This document shows positions 43,512 through 52,158 of a DNA stretch of 64,000 nucleotides, piece after piece. Numbering within the stretch: position 1 is the first letter of the stretch; each line of letters starts with the position of its first letter. The notes below the pieces were generated by a model, which saw only the letters and a program-made list of their open reading frames with translations, searched no databases and had not been told where the DNA came from. A program made the translations under genes and the position numbers. The stretch is from NCBI RefSeq assembly GCF_002158865.1, contig NZ_CP021455.1, positions 1,302,001-1,366,000 on the forward strand. Reading direction: 5' to 3'. The stretch is from Comamonas serinivorans. Lineage in GTDB: Bacteria; Pseudomonadota; Gammaproteobacteria; Burkholderiales; Burkholderiaceae_C.

Positions 43512-44306
43512 TCATGGCGCGGCAGTCGCGGCAGGGCCGTGTCGGCCCGTGCGCGCCAGGACCAGCACGTTCACGCTGGCCGCGCCCGCATCCAGCAGGC
43601 ATTGGCTGGCGGCCGTGGCGGTGGCGCCCGTGGTCAGCACGTCGTCGACGAGCAGGACGCGCAACCCGGTCAACCGGGTGTGGGGCGCAGGCGCGAACGC
43701 GCTGCGCATGCTGGCCAGGCGCTCGCGGCGGTTCAGCCGGTGCTGTGGTGCGCCGTCCTGAAGGCGCAACAGGCCGTGGCGCAGCTTGCGCGGTGCCAGC
43801 TGGCGGGCGAGCAGGGCGGTCTGGTTGTAGCCCCGCTCCAGCAGGCCTTGGGGCGTGAGCGGAACGGGGACCACGACGTCGGCGTGGGCGATGCACTCGG
43901 CCGCGCCGGGGACCTGCCGCATGAGCTGCGCCAGGGGGCGGGCCAGCCCGGCATCGCCACGGAACTTGAAGGCGGCGATGAGGGCGGTCCATGGTGGCGC
44001 GTAGCTGACGGCTGCCAGGCCACGCTGCCAGGGTGGGGGATGCAGCAGGCACTCGCCGCAACGCCACCCGGGGGTCGCGCTACCCGGTTCATGGGCGTGG
44101 GGGTGGAGGCGCCCGGCGTCGGCCAAGTGCAAGGCGCACTGGATGCAGCGCGGCTCGGGCTGCGCATGCTGGTGGATGCAGGCCGCGCACAGGCGCCGCG
44201 TGGGCCAGCGCTCGCAGATCGCGCATTGGCTGGGCACGGCGTGCAGCGCCCGTTCCAGGACTTGGCGGGCTCCGGTGAAGGCGGTGGCGGGGTGCAGCAG
44301 CGGCAT
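43512..44306 (-). CDS. comF: ComF-family phosphoribosyltransferase
   Basis: A 264-residue protein with two N-terminal zinc knuckles (CAICERWPTRRLCAACI and CIQCALHL with CGECLLHPPPW) and a type I phosphoribosyltransferase domain. VVVPVPLTPQGLLERGYNQT and VLLVDDVLTTGATATAA (PRPP loop) are clear. ComF/GntX proteins are linked to DNA uptake or purine salvage, with the reaction unproven. Divergent from the bioC-like gene, as usual in this family. Confidence 0.93.
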   Translation of the reverse strand: MPLLHPATAFTGARQVLERALHAVPSQCAICERWPTRRLCAACIHQHAQPEPRCIQCALHLADAGRLHPHAHEPGSATPGWRCGECLLHPPPWQRGLAAVSYAPPWTALIAAFKFRGDAGLARPLAQLMRQVPGAAECIAHADVVVPVPLTPQGLLERGYNQTALLARQLAPRKLRHGLLRLQDGAPQHRLNRRERLASMRSAFAPAPHTRLTGLRVLLVDDVLTTGATATAASQCLLDAGAASVNVLVLARTGRHGPAATAAP

Positions 44307-44424
44307 GGCAAAGGGCGCAGTGGCCTTGGGTGGGCGCATCGGCGGGTGTACGCGACAATTGCGCCCCCACTGTGTTTCCCCGCCGACGTCTTTCCCATTG
44401 GGGAAAGCGCCGGTGCCCTGTGCC

Positions 44425-45365
44425 ATGCCTTCCGAACACCTGCCCCCCTCGACGTCGTTGCCGCTCAGCGCTGGCTTCGCAGCCCCGCCTTGATGGCGGC
44501 GCAGTCGCCCTGGTTGCATGAAGAGGTGGCTCGGCGCATGGGTGAGCGCCTGGACTGGATCCGCCTGCAGCCCAGCCAATGGATGGTCTGGGAGCCGCTG
44601 CGTGGCGGGCAGCAGGCCCATCAGGACCTGCTGCTGCGCTATGGCAAGGGCCAGGCCTGGGTGGAGACGCGGCATCCGGCCAAGACCGAGGCTGTGTTGC
44701 GCAGCGCGACCGAAGCGGGGCACGGCGCCCTGGGGCGGCTGGGCGACAAGCTGGGCGCCATGTGGCGCAAGCCGCGCACCACCGTGGTGGGGCTGGGCGG
44801 CACGCCTGCCGGCGCCACGCAGATGGTGTGGGCCAACCTGGGCCTGCAGGTCGAACCCGATCCCCAGGCGGTGCTGCGCCACTGGCATGCGGCGCTCGCC
44901 GTCGACGGGTTCGTGATGTTCTCCTGCCTGGGGCCGGACACCGGCGCCGAGTTGCGCCGCGTGTACCAGGCGATGGGCTGGCCCACGCCCACACAAGCCT
45001 TCACCGACATGCACGACTGGGGGGACATGCTGATCGAAGCTGGCTTTGCCGAGCCGGTCATGGACATGGAGCGCATCACGCTGAGCTTCGCGAGCCCTGA
45101 GCGCCTGCTGCAGGAGTTGCGTGAGCTGGGCCGCAACCTGGCGCCCGGACGTGCACCCGGGCTGCACGGACGGGCTTGGCGCGCCGCGCTGCTGCAAGCC
45201 TTGGCGCAGCATGGCGAGACCGAAGGCGACGGCGCCCTGCGGTTGAGCTTTGAAGTGATCTATGGCCACGCGGTCAAGCCCGCGCCGCGCATGAAACTGG
45301 CGGCTGAAACCAACATCTCGCTGGACGCCATGCGGCAGGCCTTGCGGGGCAAGGCGCCGGACTGA
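44425..45365 (+). CDS. BioC-like SAM methyltransferase (start frameshifted)
   Basis: The main frame runs from the ATG at 44493 (290 residues): SPWLHEEVARRMGERLDWIR, then VVGLGGTPAGATQMVWANLG and FVMFSCLGPDTGAELRRVYQ, as in the proteins annotated BioC (malonyl-ACP O-methyltransferase) or biotin synthase in Comamonadaceae. The family normally starts earlier. ATG 44425 gives MPSEHLPP and would join the main frame as MPSEHLPPLDVVAAQRWLRS if the C run at 44443-44448 had seven C rather than six. The annotated span therefore includes one suspected base deletion. The classic GxGxG SAM loop is degenerate. Confidence 0.78.
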
Positions 45366-45602
45366 TCGCTTGCCCGGGGTGGCAAAAACCCCACGGAGTT
45401 TCAGGCTAAGATGTGCCGCTGATCGCGTTGCCAGATGTCGGGGGCATCACTGTGGCAAGCCAATGCAGTCAGGGTTTGCGAGGGTGTTGTCCTGTCATCT
45501 GGTGGATAGCGAGTCCAGGCAAGCTCATGCAACATGCGTTGGAAGGCCCACTTCCTTGCTGACGTGCAAGGACAGCAGTTGCACAACAACCGACACACAT
45601 TG

Positions 45603-47252
45603 ATGACAACGATGAAGAGCAAGACTGTTCGGCCAACATCCGCTTGGCGTCGCGCCTGCAATCCTTTGCCGCTGCTGTTTCTGGGGGTTGGGGCCAAGGC
45701 CTGGGCGGTGGAGGATCTGCCGGGAGGGCCAGCGGTCAATCAGCTCAACCTTCATCCGCCCGTGACCCGGATCGCGCAGGCCCAGCATGACCTGCACTGG
45801 ATGATGCTCATCATCTGCACGCTGATCTTCATCGGCGTGTTTGCGGTGATGTTCTATTCCATCTGGAAGCATCGCAAATCCAAGGGGGTCAAGCCCGCCA
45901 ACTTCCACGAATCGGTGAAGGTGGAACTGGCCTGGACCATCATCCCCTTCATCATCGTCATCATCATGGCGCTGCCGGCCACCAAGGTGCTGGTGGCCCA
46001 GAAAGACACGTCGAGCGCCGACCTGACGGTGAAGGCCACGGGCTATCAGTGGAAGTGGGGCTACGAGTACCTGACCGGTCCCGCCGAGGGCATCCAGTTC
46101 CTGTCCACGCTCGATGCGTCCCAGCGTGCGCTGTCCAGCGCCGGCACCCCGCAAGGCAACGATTACCTGCTCAAGGTGGACAAGCCCCTGGTCGTGCCGG
46201 TGAACAAGAAGGTGCGCGTCATCACCACCGCCAACGACGTGATCCACTCGTTCATGGTGCCGGCCTTCGGCATCAAGCAGGATGCGATCCCGGGCTTTGT
46301 GCGCGACACCTGGTTCCGCGCCGAGAAGGTGGGCGATTTCTACGGGCAGTGCGCTGAGCTGTGCGGCAAGGAGCACGCCTACATGCCCATCCACGTGAAG
46401 GTGGTCTCGGAAGAGGACTACGTCGCCTGGGTGGATGCCCAGAAGAAGGCCATGGCCGCGCTGGCTGACGATCCCAAGAAGGTTTGGGTCAAGGACGACC
46501 TGATTGCCCGTGGCCAGAAGGTGTACGACGCGAACTGCGCCGTGTGCCACCTGGCCAATGGCAAGGGCAGCGGCGCCATCAAGCCACTCGATGGCAGCGC
46601 CATCGTGCGCGGACCGGCTGCCGAGATGATGCACGTGGTGCTTGAAGGCCGGGCCAATGGGGCCATGCCGGCCTGGAAACAGCTGAGCGACACCGACCTG
46701 GCTGCTGTGGTCACCTTCGCCAAGAACCACTGGAGCAACGCCACCAACGAAGTCATTCAGCCGGCTCAGTTCGTCGACGCCCGGGCGGGCAAGTTCCCCG
46801 AAGGGGGCGCAGCCCCGGCAGCCGGTGCAGCCCCTGCCGCCAGCCCAGCGCCAGCGGCCAGCCCAGCGCCTGCGGCGGCAGCCAGCCCTGCTGATGCCGC
46901 ATCCGCCGCAACCAGCCCCGCCGCGGCAGCGCCGTCCGGCTTGCCCTTCCAGGTCTTTTTTGCCACGGGCCAGCGCGCGCTGGATGCCGAGGCCGTCAAC
47001 ACGGTCAAGGCTGCAGTGGCTTACCTGAGCGAACACAAGGATGCCAAGGTTGCCCTCGCGGGTTTTGTGGATTCGACCGGCGATGCCGCGGCCAACGAGG
47101 AACTGGCCAAGCGCCGGGCCGAGGCCGTGCGCGATGCTTTGACGCAAGGGGGTGTGACCGCCGACCGCATCGAACTGCGCAAGCCGCAGGTGATCACGGC
47201 GGGCCAAGGCCCGGACAGCCAAGCGCGCCGCGTCGACATCGCTGCGCAGTGA
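45603..47252 (+). CDS. coxB: Cytochrome c oxidase subunit II with cytochrome c and OmpA-like domains
   Basis: A 549-residue protein, much longer than a standard subunit II. After a signal sequence, two transmembrane helices (LHWMMLIICTLIFIGVFAVM and WTIIPFIIVIIMALPATKV) precede the CuA domain, with GYQWKWGYEY and the copper ligands in GQCAELCGKEHAYMPIHV (about residues 248-265). A c-type heme domain follows (NCAVCHLANGKGSG, about residue 310). Then comes an Ala/Pro linker (about 400-445) and an OmpA-like domain (VALAGFVDSTGDAAANEEL and KRRAEAVRDAL). It takes electrons from cytochrome c; the last domain could bind peptidoglycan. First gene of the oxidase operon. Confidence 0.95.
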   Translation: MTTMKSKTVRPTSAWRRACNPLPLLFLGVGAKAWAVEDLPGGPAVNQLNLHPPVTRIAQAQHDLHWMMLIICTLIFIGVFAVMFYSIWKHRKSKGVKPANFHESVKVELAWTIIPFIIVIIMALPATKVLVAQKDTSSADLTVKATGYQWKWGYEYLTGPAEGIQFLSTLDASQRALSSAGTPQGNDYLLKVDKPLVVPVNKKVRVITTANDVIHSFMVPAFGIKQDAIPGFVRDTWFRAEKVGDFYGQCAELCGKEHAYMPIHVKVVSEEDYVAWVDAQKKAMAALADDPKKVWVKDDLIARGQKVYDANCAVCHLANGKGSGAIKPLDGSAIVRGPAAEMMHVVLEGRANGAMPAWKQLSDTDLAAVVTFAKNHWSNATNEVIQPAQFVDARAGKFPEGGAAPAAGAAPAASPAPAASPAPAAAASPADAASAATSPAAAAPSGLPFQVFFATGQRALDAEAVNTVKAAVAYLSEHKDAKVALAGFVDSTGDAAANEELAKRRAEAVRDALTQGGVTADRIELRKPQVITAGQGPDSQARRVDIAAQ

Positions 47253-47286
47253 GAACGGCACAACACAGACCGACGGAGAGACATTC

Positions 47287-48927
47287 ATGAGCGCCGTTTT
47301 GCCCAGCCAGGATTTGCACGGTCATGACGCCCATGACCACCACGATGACCATGCGCACCACCAGCCCACGGGTTGGCGGCGCTGGGTGTATGCGACCAAC
47401 CACAAGGACATCGGCACGCTGTACATGCTGTTCTCGTTCGCGATGTTCATCGTGGGCGGCATCCTGGCCTTGCTGATCCGCGCCGAGCTGTTCCAGCCCG
47501 GCCTGCAGGTGGTCAACCCCGAGCTGTTCAACCAGCTCACCACCATGCACGGCCTGATCATGGTGTTCGGCGCCATCATGCCGGCCTTCGTGGGCTTCGC
47601 GAACTGGATGCTGCCGCTGCAGATCGGCGCCTCCGACATGGCCTTCGCGCGCATGAACAATTTCAGCTTCTGGCTGCTGATTCCGGCCGGCATCATGCTG
47701 GTGGGCTCGTTCTTCATGCCGGGCGGTGCACCCGCTGCGGGCTGGACGCTGTATGCGCCGCTGACCCTGCAGATGGGCCCCTCGATGGATGCCGGCATTT
47801 TCGCCATGCACATCATGGGCGCCTCGTCCATCATGGGGGCGATCAACATCATCGTCACCATCCTGAACATGCGGGCGCCGGGCATGACGCTCATGAAGAT
47901 GCCCATGTTCGTGTGGACCTGGCTGATCACCGCTTACCTGCTGATCGCGGTCATGCCCGTGCTGGCTGGTGCCATCACCATGACGCTGACGGACCGTCAC
48001 TTCGGCACCACCTTCTTCAACCCGGCGGGCGGTGGTGACCCGGTGATGTACCAGCACATCTTCTGGTTCTTCGGCCACCCCGAGGTCTACATCATGATCT
48101 TGCCGGCGTTCGGCATCATCAGCCAGATCGTCACCGCCTTCAGCCGCAAGCGCCTGTTTGGCTACACCTCCATGGTCTACGCCGTGGCGGCCATCGCGAT
48201 CCTGTCCTTCATCGTGTGGGCGCACCACATGTTCACCACCGGCATGCCGGTCACCGGCCAGCTGTTCTTCATGTACGCGACCATGCTGATCTCGGTGCCC
48301 ACGGGCGTGAAGGTCTTCAACTGGGTCGCCACCATGTGGCGGGGCTCCATGACCTTCGAGACCCCCATGCTGTTTGCCGTGGGCTTCATCTTCGTGTTCA
48401 CCATGGGCGGCTTCACGGGGCTGATCCTGTCGGTGGCACCGTTCGACATCCAGGTGCAGGACACCTACTACGTGGTGGCGCACTTCCACTACGTGCTGGT
48501 GGCGGGTTCGCTGTTCGCGTTGTTCGCGGGCTTCTATTACTGGTCGCCCAAGTGGACCGGCGTGATGTACAACGAAACGCGCGGCAAGATCCACTTCTGG
48601 TGGTCGCTGATCGCGTTCAACGTGACCTTCTTCCCCATGCACTTCCTGGGGCTGGCCGGCATGCCGCGTCGCTATGCCGACTACCCCATGCAGTTCGCCG
48701 ACTTCAACATGATTGCGTCGATCGGCGCCTTCGCCTTCGGCATTGCCCAGGTCTACTTCTTCCTGTTCATCGTGGTGCCCGTGATGCGCGGCAAGGGCGA
48801 AAAGGCCGGCCAGCGTCCCTGGGAAGGGGCCGAGGGCCTGGAGTGGGAGGTGCCGTCGCCGGCGCCGTTCCACACCTATGAAACGCCGCCCAAGCTGGAT
48901 GCCACGGCAACCCGCGTGATCGGCTGA
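47287..48927 (+). CDS. ctaD: Cytochrome c oxidase subunit I (aa3 type)
   Basis: A 546-residue, 12-helix catalytic subunit. The heme a ligand is in TTMHGLIMVFGAIMPAF. The CuB/Tyr motif is WFFGHPEVYIMILPAFG, the histidine pair IVWAHHMFTTGMPVTG, and the heme a/a3 ligands DTYYVVAHFHYVLVAG. A His-rich N-terminus (about residues 10-25) precedes the first helix. GGAG precedes the ATG by eight bases and the gene follows coxB after 34 bases. Confidence 0.97.
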   Translation: MSAVLPSQDLHGHDAHDHHDDHAHHQPTGWRRWVYATNHKDIGTLYMLFSFAMFIVGGILALLIRAELFQPGLQVVNPELFNQLTTMHGLIMVFGAIMPAFVGFANWMLPLQIGASDMAFARMNNFSFWLLIPAGIMLVGSFFMPGGAPAAGWTLYAPLTLQMGPSMDAGIFAMHIMGASSIMGAINIIVTILNMRAPGMTLMKMPMFVWTWLITAYLLIAVMPVLAGAITMTLTDRHFGTTFFNPAGGGDPVMYQHIFWFFGHPEVYIMILPAFGIISQIVTAFSRKRLFGYTSMVYAVAAIAILSFIVWAHHMFTTGMPVTGQLFFMYATMLISVPTGVKVFNWVATMWRGSMTFETPMLFAVGFIFVFTMGGFTGLILSVAPFDIQVQDTYYVVAHFHYVLVAGSLFALFAGFYYWSPKWTGVMYNETRGKIHFWWSLIAFNVTFFPMHFLGLAGMPRRYADYPMQFADFNMIASIGAFAFGIAQVYFFLFIVVPVMRGKGEKAGQRPWEGAEGLEWEVPSPAPFHTYETPPKLDATATRVIG

Positions 48928-48942
48928 CCGGGAGCCCACACC

Positions 48943-49062
48943 ATGGCCCTCAACACCGAGCAACGCAAAAGCAACCTGCGCCTGGCGCTGATCCTGGCGT
49001 CGGTGGCCCTGGTGTTTCTGCTGGGGTTCGTGGTCAAGATGCTCTGGCTGTCGGGCCAGTGA
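48943..49062 (+). CDS. Cytochrome oxidase small assembly/membrane protein
   Basis: A 39-residue protein: MALNTEQRKSNLRLALILAS followed by VALVFLLGFVVKMLWLSGQ. It has one transmembrane helix. Short single-helix proteins at exactly this place between ctaD and ctaG are standard in betaproteobacterial oxidase operons. GGGAG lies eight bases before the ATG. Its exact role in assembly is not known. Confidence 0.85.
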   Translation: MALNTEQRKSNLRLALILASVALVFLLGFVVKMLWLSGQ

Positions 49063-49073
49063 AGGAGCAGGGC

Positions 49074-49676
49074 ATGGCCAGGCGCTGGAGTGAGAACGCA
49101 CGCATGCTGGGCAAGCTTGTGGTGATCACCGTGGGCATGTTCTCGTTCGGTTACGCGATGATCCCGCTGTACAAGCACATCTGCGAGATCACCGGCATCA
49201 ACATCCTGGCGCTGGGCGAAACCCAGGTGCCCGGCGCCAGTTCCAAGGCCAAGCCGAACAGCCAGGTGGACGTGTCCCGCACCATCACCGTCGAGTTCGA
49301 CGCCAACGCCCGAGGCCCGTGGGAGTTCAAGCCCGAGCTGCGTTCGATGACGGTGCACCCGGGCGAGCTGGCCACGGTGATGTACGAGTTCCAGAACGTG
49401 CAGGACCGCACGATGTCGGCGCAGGCCATTCCCAGCTATGCGCCGCGCCAGGCCGCGGCGCACTTCAACAAGCTGCAGTGTTTTTGCTTCAGCCAGTACA
49501 CGCTGGCACCCGGTGAGAAAAAATCCTGGCCGGTGGCGTTCGTGATCGATCCCAAACTGCCCAAGGACGTGACCACCATCACCTTGTCCTACACCTTCTT
49601 CGAGGTCGGGGCGAGCACGCCGGCGGCCCCCACGGCGCACCTGAGTGTGGTGCCTTCGGGTGTGGAGGGATCATGA
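49074..49676 (+). CDS. ctaG: Cytochrome c oxidase assembly protein CtaG/Cox11
   Basis: A 200-residue protein with one N-terminal membrane helix (LVVITVGMFSFGYAMIPLYK) and a periplasmic immunoglobulin-like domain that delivers copper to CuB. The copper site is QCFCFSQYTLAPGEKK, and the early CEITGIN is also conserved. AAGGAG precedes ATG 49074; a GTG at 49059 overlapping the previous stop is less likely. It overlaps the DUF2970 gene by 4 bases. Confidence 0.95.
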   Translation: MARRWSENARMLGKLVVITVGMFSFGYAMIPLYKHICEITGINILALGETQVPGASSKAKPNSQVDVSRTITVEFDANARGPWEFKPELRSMTVHPGELATVMYEFQNVQDRTMSAQAIPSYAPRQAAAHFNKLQCFCFSQYTLAPGEKKSWPVAFVIDPKLPKDVTTITLSYTFFEVGASTPAAPTAHLSVVPSGVEGS

Positions 49677-49921
49677 GCGATCCCCGGAAATCCAATTCAG
49701 ACGCAGTATCGGGCGATGGTCGTCCACCAGATAATGCCAAGCCATCGATACTGCGTGCATTTCAAACCGTGGCCTGGTCGTTTCTCGGCATTCGCAAGAA
49801 CAGCGAATTCCAGCGTGACCTGCAAAGCGTCAACCCCCTGCACATCATCGCCGTGGGGTTGGTGTTGCTGCTCCTGTTCATTGGCGTGCTGCTGCTCATC
49901 GTGAAGGCGGTGGTGGCATGA
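49673..49921 (+). CDS. DUF2970 protein of the oxidase operon
   Basis: An 82-residue protein. Residues about 27-48 (SILRAFQTVAWSFLGIRKN) and the C-terminal membrane helix (IIAVGLVLLLLFIGVLLLIV) are the DUF2970 hallmark. Residues about 11-28 are encoded by a complete 52-bp palindrome, so the N-terminal extension before SILRAF is probably element-derived. ATGA overlaps connect it to ctaG upstream and to a 20-codon frame downstream. Confidence 0.88.
   Translation: MSDPRKSNSDAVSGDGRPPDNAKPSILRAFQTVAWSFLGIRKNSEFQRDLQSVNPLHIIAVGLVLLLLFIGVLLLIVKAVVA
49703..49754. repeat. 52-bp palindromic element, copy 14 (inside a gene)
   Basis: Ends GCAGTAT and ATACTGC, inner GTCGTC and AATGCC. It lies wholly inside the DUF2970 reading frame without breaking it. 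Confidence 0.82.
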
Positions 49922-49980
49922 ACGTGTCGTTTGCGTCTGTCTGGCCAAGCCTGAGAACCCTTTCTGGAGACCCCGCATGA
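49918..49980 (+). CDS. 20-codon reading frame bridging DUF2970 and coxC
   Basis: ATG overlaps the DUF2970 stop (ATGA) and the TGA overlaps the next ATG at 49977. The product would be MNVSFASVWPSLRTLSGDPA. It may only serve to carry ribosomes through to coxC. It has no strong claim to encode a functional peptide. Confidence 0.3.
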   Translation: MNVSFASVWPSLRTLSGDPA

Positions 49981-50866
49981 CCCCCGCAACCCCAACGGCC
50001 GCGCGCCGTACTACTACGTGCCCGCCGAGTCATCGCACCCGGTGATGGCCGCCATTGGTTTGTTTTTCGTCATCCTGGGGGCCAGCCAATGGATCAACGG
50101 GGCCATGTGGGGCAAGTGGTGCCTGTTCATCGGCCTGATCTGGTGGCTGGTGGTGCTGTTCCGCTGGTTTGGCGATGCCATCCGCGAAAGCGAGGGCGGG
50201 CTCTATGGGCGCAAGATCGACCTGTCCTACCGCTGGAGCATGAGCTGGTTCATCTTCTCGGAGGTGATGTTCTTCGGCGCCTTCTTCACCGCGCTGTGGT
50301 GGGCCCGTGTGCACTCGGTGCCTACCCTGGCCAACCTGGACAACGCCAGCCTGATCTGGCCGGGCTTCCTGGGCGAATGGCCCGGCAGCCACGCCCCCGG
50401 GGCAACCGCCTCGCCCGCCGGCACCATCGAGCCGTTCCAGACCGTGGGGCCGTTCTGGTTGCCCACCATCAACACCGCCTTGTTGCTGACCTCGGGCGTT
50501 ACCCTCACGATCGCGCACCATGCCCTGCTGGCCGGCCAACGTGCGCGCACCATCGCCTTCATGTGGGCCACCGTGCTGCTGGGGGTGATCTTCCTGGGCG
50601 TGCAGGGCTATGAGTACTTCCACGCCTACAGCGACCTGAACCTCAAGCTCAGCTCGGGCGTCTATGGTTCGACCTTCTACCTGCTGACGGGCTTCCACGG
50701 TTTCCACGTGCTCGTGGGCATGCTGATGCTGTTGGTCATCACCCTGCGCCTGATGAAGGGCCATTTCTCACCCCAGCAGCATTTCGGCTTCGAAGGGGCT
50801 GCTTGGTACTGGCACTTCGTGGACGTGGTGTGGCTGGGCCTGTACATCCTGGTGTACTGGATGTAA
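49977..50866 (+). CDS. coxC: Cytochrome c oxidase subunit III (start frameshifted)
   Basis: The main frame opens at GTG 50018 (282 residues) with VPAESSHPVMAAIGLFFVIL. It shows seven helices with WFIFSEVMFFGAFFTALWWA, then LTIAHHALLAGQR and STFYLLTGFHGFHVLVGMLM, ending WHFVDVVWLGLYILVYW. Relatives start about 14 residues earlier. ATG 49977, with GGAG seven bases upstream, would give MTPRNPNGRAPYYYV if the C run at 49981-49985 had six C. Either a base is missing in the assembly or translation starts at GTG 50018. Confidence 0.92.
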
Positions 50867-50890
50867 GCGCGGATCGGTGCTCACCCCATC

Positions 50891-50923
50891 AAGGCGCCGG
50901 CCGCGAGGAGGCGCCTTGTTGTT
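50891..50923 (+). terminator. Terminator after coxC
   Basis: Stem AAGGCGCC / GGCGCCTT with an 11-base loop, followed by GTTGTTT, 25 bases past the coxC stop. It would separate coxC from the opposite-strand DUF2909 gene. Confidence 0.75.
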
Positions 50924-50946
50924 TGGAGCGGCGCTGAAAGGGGGAC

Positions 50947-51180
50947 TCAGCCGCCCGCGGGCAATCCTGTGGGCTGGATGTAGCCCAGCTTGTAGGCCAC
51001 CAGGATGACGATGAAGAGCAGGATCGACAGACCGATGCGAAACGCCAGCGCGCGCGCCATGCGGCGGCTGCGCTGGCCGTCGTCGACGCGGTCGTTTTTG
51101 TTGCGCTGGAGCATGAAGTACCCGGCTGTTGCCAGGCACGCCAGCACCGCCACCAATCCCAGGACCACGAGGAGTTTCAT
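50947..51180 (-). CDS. Twin-transmembrane protein (DUF2909)
   Basis: A 77-residue protein with two helices (LLVVLGLVAVLACLATAGYF and ALAFRIGLSILLFIVILVAY) joined by a basic loop (QRNKNDRVDDGQRSRRM). This small family always sits in the oxidase cluster on the strand opposite coxC. Function unknown. ATG 51180 is chosen; ATG 51189 would add three residues. Confidence 0.87.
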   Translation of the reverse strand: MKLLVVLGLVAVLACLATAGYFMLQRNKNDRVDDGQRSRRMARALAFRIGLSILLFIVILVAYKLGYIQPTGLPAGG

Positions 51181-51255
51181 GCCGACCATTGTGCAACCAC
51201 GGACCCGGTTCCGGCTGACCTGCGTGCGTCTGCCGAGAGGTGCGGCCCGTGTGCC

Positions 51256-52158
51256 ATGCCGCGCACCCGCCAGGGCAGCCGCATGAATGGCCGCCGCATC
51301 GTGATCGCCATGGTGGCCGCGCTGGCCTTTGGCGTCACCTTGCGAGCCGGCTTTTGGCAAATGGATCGCGCGCAGCAGAAGGTGGCGGCCCAGGCGAACC
51401 GGGCCGCGCAGGCCAGACACGGCCCGCTGGACACCGCGGGTGTCATTCAGGCGTTGGCGCGCAGCACCCCAGCTCCGCACCAGGACCCGCATCAGGACGA
51501 CCTCCTCGACCGCACCGTGCAGGTGCGCGGCCGATGGTTGGCCGAACACACCGTGTACCTCGACAACCGCAGCATGGATGGGCGAGCGGGCTTCTTCGTG
51601 CTGACGCCCTTGGTGCTGGCCCCCGCCCGCGGCACCGACGTGCGCAGCAGCGGGCCGGGCGATGCCGCATCCGGCGCCGCAGACCCGAGCCAGGCACCCC
51701 GACACGAACCTGCGGAGGGCTCAGATCGCCCGACCGGGGCAACGGCACGCCCGGCCCCCGTGATCTGGGTGCAGCGTGGTTGGGCACCGCGTCATGCCAC
51801 CGATCGAGAACGTTTACCGCCCGTGACCACGCCACCCGATGACGTGGTGCTGGTGTCGGGTCGCCTGGCTGACCAGCCCTCGCGCCGCTATGTCCTCGGC
51901 GCGGACGGTGTGGGGCCAATCAGGCAAAATCTCGCCGCGCCGCAGATGCAGGCGCTTGTTCAACAGCCTGTGCTGAGCATGGTGGTGGTGCAAACCGATG
52001 CGCCATCGGATGGCCTGCTTCGCAACTGGCCGCCGCCCGAATTCGGGGCGGACAAGAATCGTGGCTATGCCGTGCAGTGGTTTGGCATGGCGGCCTTGAT
52101 TTGGGTGTTGTATGTCTGGTTCCAACTCGTTCGACCGCTCCGCAACCGCCGCGCCTGA
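51256..52158 (+). CDS. SURF1-family cytochrome oxidase assembly protein
   Basis: A 300-residue protein with an N-terminal and a C-terminal membrane helix around a periplasmic domain, helping heme a insertion into subunit I. LRAGFWQMDRAQQKVAAQ and VQVRGRWLAEHTVYLDNRSM are family signatures, and NRGYAVQWFGMAALIWVLYV is the closing helix. A Ser/Ala/Pro-rich stretch (about residues 130-170) is an extra, probably disordered loop. The final 47 bases overlap the next gene. Confidence 0.92.
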   Translation: MPRTRQGSRMNGRRIVIAMVAALAFGVTLRAGFWQMDRAQQKVAAQANRAAQARHGPLDTAGVIQALARSTPAPHQDPHQDDLLDRTVQVRGRWLAEHTVYLDNRSMDGRAGFFVLTPLVLAPARGTDVRSSGPGDAASGAADPSQAPRHEPAEGSDRPTGATARPAPVIWVQRGWAPRHATDRERLPPVTTPPDDVVLVSGRLADQPSRRYVLGADGVGPIRQNLAAPQMQALVQQPVLSMVVVQTDAPSDGLLRNWPPPEFGADKNRGYAVQWFGMAALIWVLYVWFQLVRPLRNRRA

